Made by a program: the position numbers and the translations under genes. From the NCBI RefSeq assembly GCF_025725645.1, contig NZ_CP107007.1, forward strand, positions 2,480,001 to 2,544,000: DNA of 64,000 nucleotides, written 5' to 3'. Source of the stretch: Halomonas sp. GD1P12 (GTDB taxonomy: Bacteria; Pseudomonadota; Gammaproteobacteria; Pseudomonadales; Halomonadaceae). The notes beneath the pieces are model-generated. The model saw only the letters and a list, made by a program, of their open reading frames with translations. It was not told the DNA's origin and did no database searches. This document shows, one piece after another, positions 1 through 9,018 of this stretch (the stretch's first letter is position 1; every line of letters starts with the position of its first letter).

Positions 1-11
1 TACCCACGACT

Positions 12-1580
12 ATGTCCCTTGAAGAGCTGCATCTCAATCTTCGCAACCTGACGAGCGACGACTACGACCAGCTGAAAACGCTGATGGACGCGGTTTATCA
101 CGATATCGGCGGCGCCTGGCCCAAGCACACCATCGACAAGCTGATCCAGGCCTTCCCCGACGGTCAGATCGCCATCGAGGACGACGGCGTGCTGGTGGGC
201 GTGGCGCTTACCGTTCAGGTAGATTACGACGAATTCTCCAACCCCCACCGCTACGACGATTTGATCGGCCATCGCGAAGTCATCCTCAACGATGAGGAAG
301 GTGACGCGATGTACGGCCTCGACGTGCTGATTCATCCGGATTATCGCGGCTACCGGCTGGGCCGGCGCCTTTACGAGGCGCGCAAGGAGCTCTGCCGCTC
401 GCACAACCTGCGCGCGATTCTCGCCGGCGGGCGCATTCCGGAGTATCACCAGTACGCCGACGAGCTGACGCCGGCTCAGTACATCGACAAGGTCTCGCGC
501 AAGGAGATCTACGACCCGATCCTGTCGTTCCAGCTGGCCAACGACTTTCAGGTCAAGCGGCTTTTGCGTAAGTACCTGCCGGAGGACGCCCAGTCCCGCG
601 GCTACGCGACGCTCTTGGAGTGGAACAACATTCTGTTCGAGCCCGCCGACAGCGTGCTCGATACCCGCCCCACCCAGGTACGCGTCGGCGCGGTGCAGTG
701 GCAGATGCGTGAGTTCTCCTCGGTGGAAGCCGCCCTTCAGCAGATCGAGTACTTCGTCGATGCGCTGTCGGATTACCAGAGCGACTTTGCCGTCTTCCCG
801 GAGCTTTTCAACGCGCCGCTGATGGGCCTACAGGACCGCGCCGCCCAGCAGGATCAGATGGCCGCGGTGCGTTTTCTGGCCGGCTTCACCGAGCGCTTCA
901 AAAGCGAGCTTTCCCGCATGGCGGTGTCTTACAACATCAATATCGTTGGCGGGTCGATGATCGAGGCGGGCGCGGACGACCGTCTCTATAACGTCGCCTA
1001 CCTTTTCCACCGCGACGGTGAGATCGAAAAGCAGGCGAAGCTGCACATCACCCCGCAAGAGCGCCGCGACTGGGTGATCGAAGGCGGCGATGACCTGCAG
1101 GTGTTCGACACCGACGCCGGGCGCGTGGGCATTCTGATCTGCTACGACGTCGAGTTCCCGGAGCTTGGCCGGCTGCTCGCCGATCAGGACATGGACATTC
1201 TGTTCGTGCCGTTCTGGACCGATACCAAGAACGGCTACCTGCGCGTGCGTCACTGCGGCCAGGCCCGAGCGATCGAGAACGAATGCTACGTGGTGCTGTG
1301 CGGGAGTGTGGGCAACCTGCCATCGATCGAGAATCTCGACATCCAGTACGCCCAGTCAGCGGTGTTCACGCCCTCGGACTTCGCCTTTCCTCACGATGCA
1401 GTGCTGGCGGAAACCACGCCCAACACCGAGATGATCTTCTTCTCGGATCTGGATTTGACGCGGCTCACGGTGGTGCGCGCCGAAGGCTCGGTGACCAACC
1501 TCAAGGACCGCCGCAAGGATCTGTTCGACCTGCGCTGGCGCGACTGGTCCTGGAAGTCCGGCGCCAATCTGGACGACTGA
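12..1580 (+). CDS. GNAT acetyltransferase / nitrilase-family amidohydrolase fusion
   Basis: A two-domain protein of 522 residues. Residues about 8-200 form a GNAT N-acetyltransferase domain, with the acetyl-CoA loop HPDYRGYRLGRRLY near 108-121. Residues about 222-505 are a carbon-nitrogen hydrolase domain with the full Glu-Lys-Cys triad: E264 in FPELF, K343 in AKLHI and C377 in LICYDVEFPE. This architecture is a known bacterial family (bifunctional GNAT/carbon-nitrogen hydrolase); its substrate is generally unassigned. Probably cytosolic, as no signal peptide or membrane segment is seen. The ATG at 12 gives a complete GNAT domain, but only 11 bases precede it in the window, so promoter and RBS cannot be judged. 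A strong terminator follows 35 bases after the stop, so this is the last gene of its transcript. Confidence 0.9.
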   Translation: MSLEELHLNLRNLTSDDYDQLKTLMDAVYHDIGGAWPKHTIDKLIQAFPDGQIAIEDDGVLVGVALTVQVDYDEFSNPHRYDDLIGHREVILNDEEGDAMYGLDVLIHPDYRGYRLGRRLYEARKELCRSHNLRAILAGGRIPEYHQYADELTPAQYIDKVSRKEIYDPILSFQLANDFQVKRLLRKYLPEDAQSRGYATLLEWNNILFEPADSVLDTRPTQVRVGAVQWQMREFSSVEAALQQIEYFVDALSDYQSDFAVFPELFNAPLMGLQDRAAQQDQMAAVRFLAGFTERFKSELSRMAVSYNINIVGGSMIEAGADDRLYNVAYLFHRDGEIEKQAKLHITPQERRDWVIEGGDDLQVFDTDAGRVGILICYDVEFPELGRLLADQDMDILFVPFWTDTKNGYLRVRHCGQARAIENECYVVLCGSVGNLPSIENLDIQYAQSAVFTPSDFAFPHDAVLAETTPNTEMIFFSDLDLTRLTVVRAEGSVTNLKDRRKDLFDLRWRDWSWKSGANLDD

Positions 1581-1614
1581 GGATTGGTCAATAGCGATTC
1601 GTGAATGGTGAATG

Positions 1615-1645
1615 AAAAACGCCGCCCGGTTGGGCGGCGTTTTTT
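1615..1645. terminator. bidirectional intrinsic terminator
   Basis: A perfect 13-bp stem (1615-1627 with 1632-1644) has a GGTT loop and a GC-rich core flanked by A-run and T-run. It lies between two converging genes and reads as a terminator from both sides. Confidence 0.85.
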
Positions 1646-1667
1646 ATGGTGCGCTCAAGAGGTGCGA

Positions 1668-1970
1668 TCAAGGATTGTCCGGCCATACCAGATGACGCGG
1701 CACCCGCCCCTTTTCATCGAAGGCAACCCCTTCGGCGCGCAGCTTTTCATGCTGGCGGGCCGCACCGCCGTGATCGGCCAAGGCAAGGCTTGCCGAGATC
1801 ACCCGGTGCCAGGGCAGCTCGTGACCCTCGGGAAGATGGCGCATGGCGGAGCCGACCGAGCGCGCCGTGGCGCCTTCGGTCATTTTCGCAATACGCCCGT
1901 AGGTGGTCACTCGCCCTTCGGGAATCTGGGCCACGATGGTGTAGATCTGCTCAAGAAGCGCTGCACGCAT
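1668..1970 (-). CDS. atl: alkyltransferase-like protein (ATL), MGMT family
   Basis: A 100-residue protein matching the C-terminal DNA-binding half of O6-alkylguanine-DNA alkyltransferases. The active-site motif PCHRV reads PWHRV at 53-57, so the alkyl-acceptor Cys is replaced by Trp. The helix-turn-helix with its arginine finger (ARSVG, 37-40) is intact. ATL proteins of this type are known to bind O6-alkylguanine without removing the alkyl group and to hand the lesion to nucleotide excision repair. That role is inferred from family knowledge. The gene starts 27 bases after the azoreductase stop on the same strand, so the two may be cotranscribed. The shared terminator at 1615-1645 follows it. 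Confidence 0.9.
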   Translation of the reverse strand: MRAALLEQIYTIVAQIPEGRVTTYGRIAKMTEGATARSVGSAMRHLPEGHELPWHRVISASLALADHGGAARQHEKLRAEGVAFDEKGRVPRHLVWPDNP

Positions 1971-1997
1971 GGACCACCCCGTCGTCGGTAAATCGTT

Positions 1998-2606
1998 TTA
2001 AAGCGCGGCCACCTGCTGGTCGATGGCCTGACACGCTTCCTTGAGCGCGCTTTCGCGCCGGTCGTCACCCATGTTGAGCCCTTCGGCGTAGATCGCGTTC
2101 ACATCCGTGATACCCATCAGCCCCAGCATGCTTTTCAGGTGCGGGGTCTGGCTGTCCATCTCGGTGCCGGCGTACATACCACCGCGGGCGGCCAGAATGA
2201 TCGCGCGCTTGCCTTCGATGAGCCCTTGAGGGCCGTTTTCCGTGTAGCGGAAGGTTTCGCCGGCGCGCAGTACGCGGTCGAACCACGCCTTGAGCTGGCT
2301 TGGCACCCCCAGATTGTACATCGGCACCGCCAGCACGATCACATCGCTTTCACGAAGCTCGAAAAGCATTTTGTCGGAGATGGCCGCCAAGCGCATCTGC
2401 TCGTCGCTGCGCTCATTCACCGGGGTCTGCCAGGCACCGAGCTCGTCGAGCGCCAGGTGCGGCAGCGGGTACTTCACCACGTCGCGTACGCTTACCTCGA
2501 CGCCTTCGCGCGCCTCGGCCTGGTTCTTGAAGTGCTCGGCCAGCGCATTGGACTGGCCATGTTCGCCCAGAATGGAGGAGGTAACGAGTAAAACGCGGGT
2601 GCTCAT
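1998..2606 (-). CDS. azoR: FMN-dependent NADH-azoreductase
   Basis: A flavodoxin-fold quinone/azo reductase of 202 residues, the usual AzoR length. The N-terminal FMN phosphate loop (TSSILGEHGQSNALA) and the PMYNLGVPSQLKAWFDRV motif are clear. Members reduce quinones and azo compounds with NADH by two-electron transfer in the cytosol. The start is the ATG at 2606: it opens on the conserved first beta strand (MSTRVLLVTSS) and has an AAGAGAG ribosome site. A longer reading frame to 2675 adds residues unlike the family and was not used. It lies upstream of the ATL gene on the same strand, with 27 bases between. Confidence 0.92.
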   Translation of the reverse strand: MSTRVLLVTSSILGEHGQSNALAEHFKNQAEAREGVEVSVRDVVKYPLPHLALDELGAWQTPVNERSDEQMRLAAISDKMLFELRESDVIVLAVPMYNLGVPSQLKAWFDRVLRAGETFRYTENGPQGLIEGKRAIILAARGGMYAGTEMDSQTPHLKSMLGLMGITDVNAIYAEGLNMGDDRRESALKEACQAIDQQVAAL

Positions 2607-2710
2607 GACAAAGCTCTCTTGTGCGGATGATGAATCGCGCCATTTTAAATCGAATTTCTGCAATGTGAAGCGCATCCTTTCGCGGCACTAAATCGATAAA
2701 AACGAATGAA

Positions 2711-2739
2711 AAAAAACCCCGCCGGTAAGGGCGGGGTTT
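2711..2739 (-). terminator. intrinsic terminator after the symporter gene
   Basis: A 10-bp stem AAACCCCGCC/GGCGGGGTTT (2714-2723 with 2730-2739) is followed, on the minus strand, by a run of eight or nine T residues. It ends transcription of the sodium:alanine symporter gene. Confidence 0.88.
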
Positions 2740-2761
2740 GCTAATGGCGCTTGACCGGGAA

Positions 2762-4213
2762 TCAGTCGCGGTCCGGCCAGGCGTTGGGGTCGACCTTGTG
2801 CGCGAGTCTGGGGAACTCGCGGGGTCTGAACACCGGCTCCACCCCTGCCTTGAGCTGGGTTTCGTAATCGCGAAACAGCGCAAAGGCGATGGGCGAAAGC
2901 ATCAAAATCGCGATCAGGTTGATGATCGCCATGGTGCCCATGGAGAGATCGGCGAAGTTCCAGATCGCCCCCAGACTCGCGACCGAGCCCACCATGATCA
3001 TGCCCAGCACCGCCAAACGGTAAATCATGATCGCCAGCGGCGCGCGCCCGCCGGCCAGGTACTCGATGTTCGACTCGCCATAAGAGTAGTTGGCGATCAC
3101 CGAGGTGAACGCAAACAGGAGAATGCCCACGGCGACGAAGATACTGCCCCAGTCACCCACATGGCTTGAAAGCGCCATCTGGGTCAGCTGGATGCCGTTG
3201 GTTTCGCTACCCGAGAGAAGCTCCGGGCCGGACATGATGATGATCGCCGCGGTCGCGGTGCAGATCACCAGCGTATCCAAAAACACCCCGAGCATCTGAA
3301 TGAAACCCTGAGCTGCCGGATGATCCGGGCGGGTGCTGGCGGTGGCGGCGGCGTTCGGTGCCGAGCCCATGCCCGCTTCGTTGGAGAAGAGCCCGCGCTG
3401 AATGCCGTTCATGATCGCCTGGGAGATCGCATAGCCCGCGACACCCCCGGCGGCCTGTTCGAGGCCGAAAGCACCGCGAATGATCGTCATGAACGCCGCC
3501 GGAAGCTCGGAAATGTTCAGCGCGATCACCACCAGCGCCAGAATCAGGTAGAGCAGCGCCATCAGCGGCACGACCAGCTCCGCCACCTTCGCGATCGACT
3601 TCAAACCGCCAAAGATGATCGGCGCGACGATCACCATCAATACCAGCCCCATGATCCAGGTCGGGATGGCGAAGGCCTGCTCCATGGCCTGGGCGATGGA
3701 GTTGGCCTGAACGCTGTTGAAGGCCAGGCCAAAGGCGATAATCAGACAGATCGAGAACAGCACCGCCAGCCAGCGAAGCCCCAGGCCGCGCTCGATGTAG
3801 CGCGCCGGGCCGCCGCGAAAGGTGTTGTCGCCGTGATCGACCTTGTAGGCCTGGGCTAGCGTCGACTCGATGAAGCTGGTCGACATGCCGACGATCGCCG
3901 TCATCCACATCCAGAAGATCGCACCGGGGCCGCCGTAGTAGATGGCCACCGCCACCCCGGCCAGATTACCGGTGCCGACCCTGGCGGCCAGACTGGTCGA
4001 GAGCGCCTGAAACGATGAAATGCCGCCGTTGGCCTGACGCGAGCCGCGCAGCAGTTTGAACATGTGGCCAAAATAGCGCACCTGGATCGCGCCGGTGCGC
4101 ACGGTGAAGTAGAGCCCGGCACCGATCAGCAGATAGATCAGCACGCTGCCCCACAGTAGGCCGTTGCCACGATCGACCAGGCCGGTCAAAAGTGACGGAA
4201 GAGAAAAATCCAT
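2762..4213 (-). CDS. alanine/glycine:cation (Na+) symporter, AgcS family
   Basis: A multi-pass inner-membrane protein of 483 residues, about the length of AgcT/AlsT/DagA transporters. Family landmarks are the LSTSLAARVGTGNLAGVA segment near 70-87, GGPGAIFWMWMTA near 93-106 and the region GLFSNEAGMGSAPNAAATA near 273-291. It should import alanine and/or glycine with Na+, which fits a halophile using a sodium gradient. It starts at the ATG 4213, with AGG close upstream. It is transcribed alone: a terminator follows it, and the 258-base gap upstream is divergent with the ProX-like gene. That gap presumably holds both promoters; it also has two TATGACG direct repeats near 4229-4245 of unknown meaning. 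Confidence 0.93.
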   Translation of the reverse strand: MDFSLPSLLTGLVDRGNGLLWGSVLIYLLIGAGLYFTVRTGAIQVRYFGHMFKLLRGSRQANGGISSFQALSTSLAARVGTGNLAGVAVAIYYGGPGAIFWMWMTAIVGMSTSFIESTLAQAYKVDHGDNTFRGGPARYIERGLGLRWLAVLFSICLIIAFGLAFNSVQANSIAQAMEQAFAIPTWIMGLVLMVIVAPIIFGGLKSIAKVAELVVPLMALLYLILALVVIALNISELPAAFMTIIRGAFGLEQAAGGVAGYAISQAIMNGIQRGLFSNEAGMGSAPNAAATASTRPDHPAAQGFIQMLGVFLDTLVICTATAAIIIMSGPELLSGSETNGIQLTQMALSSHVGDWGSIFVAVGILLFAFTSVIANYSYGESNIEYLAGGRAPLAIMIYRLAVLGMIMVGSVASLGAIWNFADLSMGTMAIINLIAILMLSPIAFALFRDYETQLKAGVEPVFRPREFPRLAHKVDPNAWPDRD

Positions 4214-4471
4214 AAACCTGTACCCTTGTTATGACGAGATATGACGCAATTAGCCGGCTCATTCTTCACGCCTGCACCAAAATGGCAAGCAGTTTGCGCC
4301 TTTTCGCCGATACTGCGCCGCTTTTGACTATTTATCGCGCCGGTTGTGAAACGGCTGGCTCGACCGATTCGGCTTCCCTGTCTATCCTGGAAACGTCACT
4401 CACCTTAAGCGCGGCACAGAAATTACGCCAAAATAAAAGCGCTAAATCCTAAAAAAACGACAGGAGACCCC

Positions 4472-5419
4472 ATGAGAAAAAAGTTGCCCAACACTCGCCT
4501 GGCCGCCCCGCTACTGATGACAGGCATCGCCTTGAGCACGGCGCCCCAGGCAGTGGCCGATGACGATACGCTCGATTTCGGCGTGCCCGCCTGGCCCGGT
4601 ATCACGGTCAAAACCGAGATCGCCGAGCAGCTTCTCAACCGACTCGGCTACGACACCCAGGCGCACGAGCTCGGCCTGCAGGTGGTGTATCAGGGTATCG
4701 AAAGCGGCGATGTGGACGCGTTTTTGGGCGTGTGGCTGCCCGCCCAGCGCGCCATGTTCACCCCCCGGCGCGATGACGGCACGCTGGTCGATGTCGCCAA
4801 CAACGTCGACGGCGCGCAGATGACGCTGGCGGTTCCCGAATACACGTATGAGCGCGGCATTCAAAGCTTCAGTGATCTGACCGAGCACCGCGACGCCTTC
4901 AACGGCGAAATTCTCGGCTTCGGCGCGGGCTCGGCGGCGAGTGAAATACTGCAGGCGGCGATCGATGACGACGTGAGCGGCTTCGGCGACTGGCGCCTGC
5001 GTGATACCAGCGAGGTCGGCATGCTCAGCGCGGCGCAGGATGCGATCGCCCGTGAGCAGGACGTGGTCTGGGTCGGCTGGACGCCGCACTGGATGAATCT
5101 CGAGCTTCCGATGCGCTATCTCGACGACCCGAACGACCTCTTCGGCGAGAACAACGGTGAAAGCGAGGTGCTCACAGTGCTGCGCGGCGACTACGCCAAT
5201 GCTCATCCGAACCTGGTCGGCTTTTTCGAACAGTTCACCTTCAGCGCCGACGAGCAGAGCTGGATGATTCAGGCCTTCGGGCGCGACGAAGGCGAACTCG
5301 ACGAGGTGGCGCGGCAGTGGATCACCGAGCATCCCGAACGCGTCGAGGCGATGCTGGCCGATGTCACCACCAAAGACGGCGAACCGGCCTGGCCGGTCAT
5401 TCAGGCCGCTTATCGTTAG
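4472..5419 (+). CDS. glycine betaine/choline-type ABC transporter substrate-binding protein (ProX/OpuAC family)
   Basis: A periplasmic binding protein of 315 residues. A signal peptide of about 29 residues ends at AVA-DDD. The mature part begins with the OpuAC landmark FGVPAWPGITVKTEIAEQLL, followed by ESGDVDAFLGVWLP. Aromatic residues near VWVGWTPHWMN could form the cage that binds quaternary amines. The family captures glycine betaine, choline or related osmolytes. No permease or ATPase gene lies beside it, so it is an orphan that would have to serve a transporter coded elsewhere. The ATG at 4472 has a strong AGGAGA site 7 bases upstream. The TVP38 gene follows on the same strand after 68 bases. 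Confidence 0.9.
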   Translation: MRKKLPNTRLAAPLLMTGIALSTAPQAVADDDTLDFGVPAWPGITVKTEIAEQLLNRLGYDTQAHELGLQVVYQGIESGDVDAFLGVWLPAQRAMFTPRRDDGTLVDVANNVDGAQMTLAVPEYTYERGIQSFSDLTEHRDAFNGEILGFGAGSAASEILQAAIDDDVSGFGDWRLRDTSEVGMLSAAQDAIAREQDVVWVGWTPHWMNLELPMRYLDDPNDLFGENNGESEVLTVLRGDYANAHPNLVGFFEQFTFSADEQSWMIQAFGRDEGELDEVARQWITEHPERVEAMLADVTTKDGEPAWPVIQAAYR

Positions 5420-5487
5420 CGCCATCTTCAACCCACCGGCCGGCTAGCGTATGCTGGCGCCCTTTGAAACGGCCGGTGGTGAACGGA

Positions 5488-6249
5488 ATGTCACGCACGC
5501 TTTTAAAGGGCCTGGGCCTGGTCGCCCTGCTTGTTACGCTCGCCTTCGGTTGGCGCTGGCTGCAGCACTCCGGGTACATGAGCGCCCAGGGGCTCAACGA
5601 CGCCATCGAGTACGTCAGCCGGTGGCGCGACGCCCCCTGGATGTTCGCCGCGGTGCTGGTGGTATACAACGGAACGCTTCTGGTGATGTTTCCGCTGACG
5701 CTTTTGGTGGTGGCCACCGGGCTGTTGTTCGGCCCGGCCTGGGGGCTTTTCTACGCCACGATCGGCACGCTGAGTTTTTCGGTGCTCTCCTACTGGATCG
5801 GCCACTGGCTGGGGCGCGACGCGCTGATGGACTACGGCGGGCGCCATCTGCGGGGGCTGTCGGGCTATCTCTCCAAGCGCGGCATTCGCACCATGATCGT
5901 GATCAACGTGCTGCCGCTGGCACCGTTTCCGCTGACCAACATGCTGGCCGGCGCTTTTCACCTGCGCTTTCGCGACTACATGATCGGCTCGACGATCGGC
6001 ATCGTGCCGGGGTTGGCGGCGGTGATTCTGCTGGGCAGCCAGCTCGGGGCGCTCCTGACCGCCGCCAGCCGCCGCGAAGTCGCCTTTGCGCTCGGTGGGC
6101 TGGCACTGGGTGCGGCGCTTCTTTACGCCCTGAAGCGCTACGCCGATGCGCGCTCGGCGCGACGCAAGGCGCAGCGTGAGGCGCAGCGCGAAGCCCAAGG
6201 TGAAGAAGCGCGTGAACAAACGTGCAAGGATCAGCGCGACGGCGTGTGA
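5488..6249 (+). CDS. TVP38/TMEM64 (DedA-superfamily) membrane protein
   Basis: A 253-residue inner-membrane protein. A first helix at about 5-20 is followed by the conserved TVP38 core: TLLVMFPLTLLVVATGLLFG, then ATIGTLSFSVLSYWIGHWLG and NVLPLAPFPLTNMLAGA. The C-terminus is a charged tail rich in Arg, Gln and Glu (RRKAQREAQREAQGEE). SNARE-associated/DedA-type proteins are linked to lipid scrambling or envelope homeostasis, but the role of this one is unknown. The ATG at 5488 was chosen because it opens the first hydrophobic helix; an in-frame GTG at 5479 is possible. Its 3' end overlaps the converging glycosyltransferase gene by 19 bases. Confidence 0.85.
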   Translation: MSRTLLKGLGLVALLVTLAFGWRWLQHSGYMSAQGLNDAIEYVSRWRDAPWMFAAVLVVYNGTLLVMFPLTLLVVATGLLFGPAWGLFYATIGTLSFSVLSYWIGHWLGRDALMDYGGRHLRGLSGYLSKRGIRTMIVINVLPLAPFPLTNMLAGAFHLRFRDYMIGSTIGIVPGLAAVILLGSQLGALLTAASRREVAFALGGLALGAALLYALKRYADARSARRKAQREAQREAQGEEAREQTCKDQRDGV

Positions 6250-8474
6250 TGCTGGGCCAGGGTTTGCGCGTAGAAGTGGGTGATGGCGTCGGCGAAGCGC
6301 TCGACGTCGTAGTCTTTCGCAAAGGTTCTGGCCTGCTCGCCCAGGGTGTGGCGTAGCGCGGCGTCCCCGCTGATCTCGAGCACTCGTTCGCCCCACACCC
6401 GCAGATTTTGCGGCGTCTTGAAGCCGTTATAGCCATCGCGCACCACGTCGTCGATGCCGCTCGAGCGCACCGCCACCACCGGTAGCCCCGCCGCCATCGC
6501 CTCCAGAATCACCATGCCCTGGGTCTCCGAGGTCGAGGCGAACACGAACAGATCACCCAGGTGGTAGTAGCTCGCCATTGCCTCCGGCGCGACGGCGCCG
6601 GTGAGCGTCACCCGATCCGTCAGCGCAAGCTCGTCGATGCGTGCCTGCAGGCTCTCCCGGTCCGGCCCGTCGCCAATCAGCAAAAGCCGTAGGCGTTCGC
6701 CGCCCTGGCCTTGAAGCTGGGCCAGCGCGTCGAGCATGAAGCCGATATTCTTCTCACGGCTCACCCGCGAGACGCTGATCAACACCCGTTCGTTTTCATC
6801 GATCTTCCACTGCTTTTTGAGCGCCTCGACCTCCGCGTCGTTCGCTTTCGCGTAGCGGCGGGTATCGATTCCCGTGGGCTGCACCAGCGTCGGCGTTTTC
6901 ACCCCGATCATACGCAGGTACTCCTCCGCCGAGTAGGTCGGCACGATCACGCCGTCGCAGCGGTTGGAGAAACGCTTGATCAGGTAGTGCGAAATCAGGT
7001 TGCGAAACAGCGCCCCGGGCAGCGGCACGAAGTGGGCGTAGTGCTCGAGCCGAGTGTGATAGGTGTAGATCACCGGCACGTTCAAACGCCGCCCCATCCA
7101 GAGGCCCATCGACCCCAGCCAGAACGGGTGGTGCACGTGAATCACATCCGGCTGATAGGCGCGAAGGCGCTGGCGAAAGCGGCGGTTGAACGGGTTGGTG
7201 AGGCGGAACTCGCGCTTTTCACCGAAGGCGATGAGCGTGGGCAGGCGCTCCACGCCGTCATCGTCCTGGCGCTGCTCGGCGTAGCGCGGCACCAGCAAAG
7301 TGACGCTGTGGCCAAGCGCTGCCAGGCTTTTGCGCAGCCGCTCGACGGAGATCGACACGCCGGAAACGAACGGAAAGTAGTTATTCGACACCATCGCCAC
7401 GCGCAGAGGCTTGCCAAGATACGGGGTCGGGTCGAGATCGAAGTTGGGGTAGTAGTCGCGCTCTTCGAAAATCAGCCGGTAAAGGCGCATCGCCAACAGC
7501 GTCAACAGCCCGACGATCAAGAGAAAGCGCGGGTAGCTGACGTAGAAAAACGCGTAGATGGTCGAGGCGATACTGCCAATCAGACGCCACCAGCCGGGCT
7601 GATCGACGTTGAGGCGAACCGGGGCGATCTTGACGCCGTCTTCGCCCACCTCGACCACCACGTAGTGGTGAAAGCTGTCCTGAAGGTCCGTCAGGATACC
7701 GCCGGCGCCGCCGGTAGTGACGTAATCCACGCCGTTCAAGGTCTGGTGAGAGAACAGCGACAGGTTGGCCGAGAATACCGCGTCCACCTGATAGCGCTCG
7801 GCGAGCGTTTGAATGCCTTCGCTCATACGCGGATCGTTCAGGTAATTATCGGCCTCGAACGGTGGCGCTTCGCTGATCACATTGTGAAGCGGCAGCCCAA
7901 CGAAGACGAAGCGGTGCGTGGCGGTCGAGGCCGAGAGCTCGCGCTCGAGCCAATCGAGCTGCCAGGAGGTCGAGGATTTGCCCGTCCCGTCGAGAAAGAT
8001 GAAGTGGCTATCACCGGCCACGAAGGCGTAGAAGTGCGGGCCGAAATACTCGTAGAACAGGTAGCTGCCGAAGTCGCTATCTTCGTTGTCGCCGTAGGTG
8101 AGCACGAAGGGCATCGTAAGCTTAGAGAGGCTTTCGTAAATCGCCCGGTAGCTCTCCTGCTGACCGCTCGCGACGGCGTTGCCCGCCGAGACCATGAAAT
8201 CGAGCCCGCTTTCGTTGAGACTCGGCACGATCGTCTTGCCAAACACGTTCACGGAATTATTGATGTTGCCCACCACCGCAAAGCGGTAGCTGTCGCGCCC
8301 GGTCAACGCCGTGCGGATCTTCGACACCTCCAGCGTGTGAAGCGATTCGAACTCCGGCTCGCCGGCGTAGAGCCATACCTGGTGGATCACCAGCCCCGCC
8401 ACCAGCGCCAGGTTGAGCGTAAAGGCAAGGCGCAGCCAGCGCTTGCGAGACAGACGAAGAGAACGTGGGGCCAT
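6231..8474 (-). CDS. metallophosphoesterase-like domain fused to GT4 glycosyltransferase (membrane protein)
   Basis: About 747 residues from the ATG at 8474. Order: basic N-terminus and one helix (about 13-35); a calcineurin-like phosphoesterase fold (about 63-290); a hydrophobic stretch (about 298-335); a complete GT4 glycosyltransferase (about 356-745) with the ES-type motif SETQGMVILEAMAAG. The GT part has TYHTRLEHYAHFVP, reminiscent of diacylglycerol glucosyltransferases, so a lipid acceptor is plausible. The phosphoesterase motifs are degenerate: AGNAVASG where GD is expected, GDNE instead of GNHE, and no GHxH, so that domain may be catalytically dead. With this topology the phosphoesterase-like part would be periplasmic and the GT cytosolic. 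The start is uncertain; a TTG at 8579 would add 35 residues. Confidence 0.85.
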   Translation of the reverse strand: MAPRSLRLSRKRWLRLAFTLNLALVAGLVIHQVWLYAGEPEFESLHTLEVSKIRTALTGRDSYRFAVVGNINNSVNVFGKTIVPSLNESGLDFMVSAGNAVASGQQESYRAIYESLSKLTMPFVLTYGDNEDSDFGSYLFYEYFGPHFYAFVAGDSHFIFLDGTGKSSTSWQLDWLERELSASTATHRFVFVGLPLHNVISEAPPFEADNYLNDPRMSEGIQTLAERYQVDAVFSANLSLFSHQTLNGVDYVTTGGAGGILTDLQDSFHHYVVVEVGEDGVKIAPVRLNVDQPGWWRLIGSIASTIYAFFYVSYPRFLLIVGLLTLLAMRLYRLIFEERDYYPNFDLDPTPYLGKPLRVAMVSNNYFPFVSGVSISVERLRKSLAALGHSVTLLVPRYAEQRQDDDGVERLPTLIAFGEKREFRLTNPFNRRFRQRLRAYQPDVIHVHHPFWLGSMGLWMGRRLNVPVIYTYHTRLEHYAHFVPLPGALFRNLISHYLIKRFSNRCDGVIVPTYSAEEYLRMIGVKTPTLVQPTGIDTRRYAKANDAEVEALKKQWKIDENERVLISVSRVSREKNIGFMLDALAQLQGQGGERLRLLLIGDGPDRESLQARIDELALTDRVTLTGAVAPEAMASYYHLGDLFVFASTSETQGMVILEAMAAGLPVVAVRSSGIDDVVRDGYNGFKTPQNLRVWGERVLEISGDAALRHTLGEQARTFAKDYDVERFADAITHFYAQTLAQHHTPSR

Positions 8475-8598
8475 GGCGCTCGAGATGTTCGACAAGAAAG
8501 TGGACGTTGAGAAGCGATCTTTGAGAAACGAAGCGAAAACGGCCAAGCGTAGCACAGCCCCGACGTCTCGCGGGTTCAAACCGCGCTAAAACAGCGGC

Positions 8599-9018
8599 TC
8601 ACTCGCCCTGCAGCGTCAGCACCAGCCGGCGGCGCCCGCCGTGGTCGCGATGTTCGCACAGATAGATCCCCTGCCAGGTGCCCAGGTTCAATCGCCCGCA
8701 AGTCACCGGCACCTGCACGCTGGCCCCTAAAAGACTCGCCTTGAGGTGGGCGGGCATGTCGTCGCTGCCCTCGAACACGTGCTGATAGTACGGCGCATTC
8801 TCCGGCACCGCGCGGTTGAAATGGCTTTCGAAATCCGTACGCACCGTGGGGTCGGCATTTTCGTTGAGCGTGAGCGAGGCCGAGGTGTGCTGAATGAATA
8901 CGTGCAAAAGCCCCGCCTCGACCGGGGGCATCTCATCGAGCGCGCGGGTGATCTCGTCGGTAATCAGATGGAAGCCGCGCGGGTGCGCCGCCAGGGTGAT
9001 GTCACGCTGTTGCCACAT
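8599..9018 (-). CDS. yjbQ: YjbQ family (UPF0047) secondary thiamine-phosphate synthase-like protein
   Basis: A 139-residue YjbQ-family protein carrying the conserved sequence [19 protein letters not shown] and the C-terminal [17 protein letters not shown], which holds the conserved glutamate and histidines. In E. coli, YjbQ has weak thiamine phosphate synthase activity; its physiological function is not settled, so the product name describes the family only. The ATG at 9018 has a strong AGGAGG site. It is followed downstream by the glycosyltransferase fusion on the same strand after about 125 bases and is divergent from mtfA. Confidence 0.9.
   Translation of the reverse strand: MWQQRDITLAAHPRGFHLITDEITRALDEMPPVEAGLLHVFIQHTSASLTLNENADPTVRTDFESHFNRAVPENAPYYQHVFEGSDDMPAHLKASLLGASVQVPVTCGRLNLGTWQGIYLCEHRDHGGRRRLVLTLQGE

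Noticed and set aside
6711-8510. Long plus-strand open frame (599 codons) across the glycosyltransferase fusion gene
   Set aside because: It is the antisense shadow of a well-supported gene; the product is rich in Arg/His/Val with no domain.
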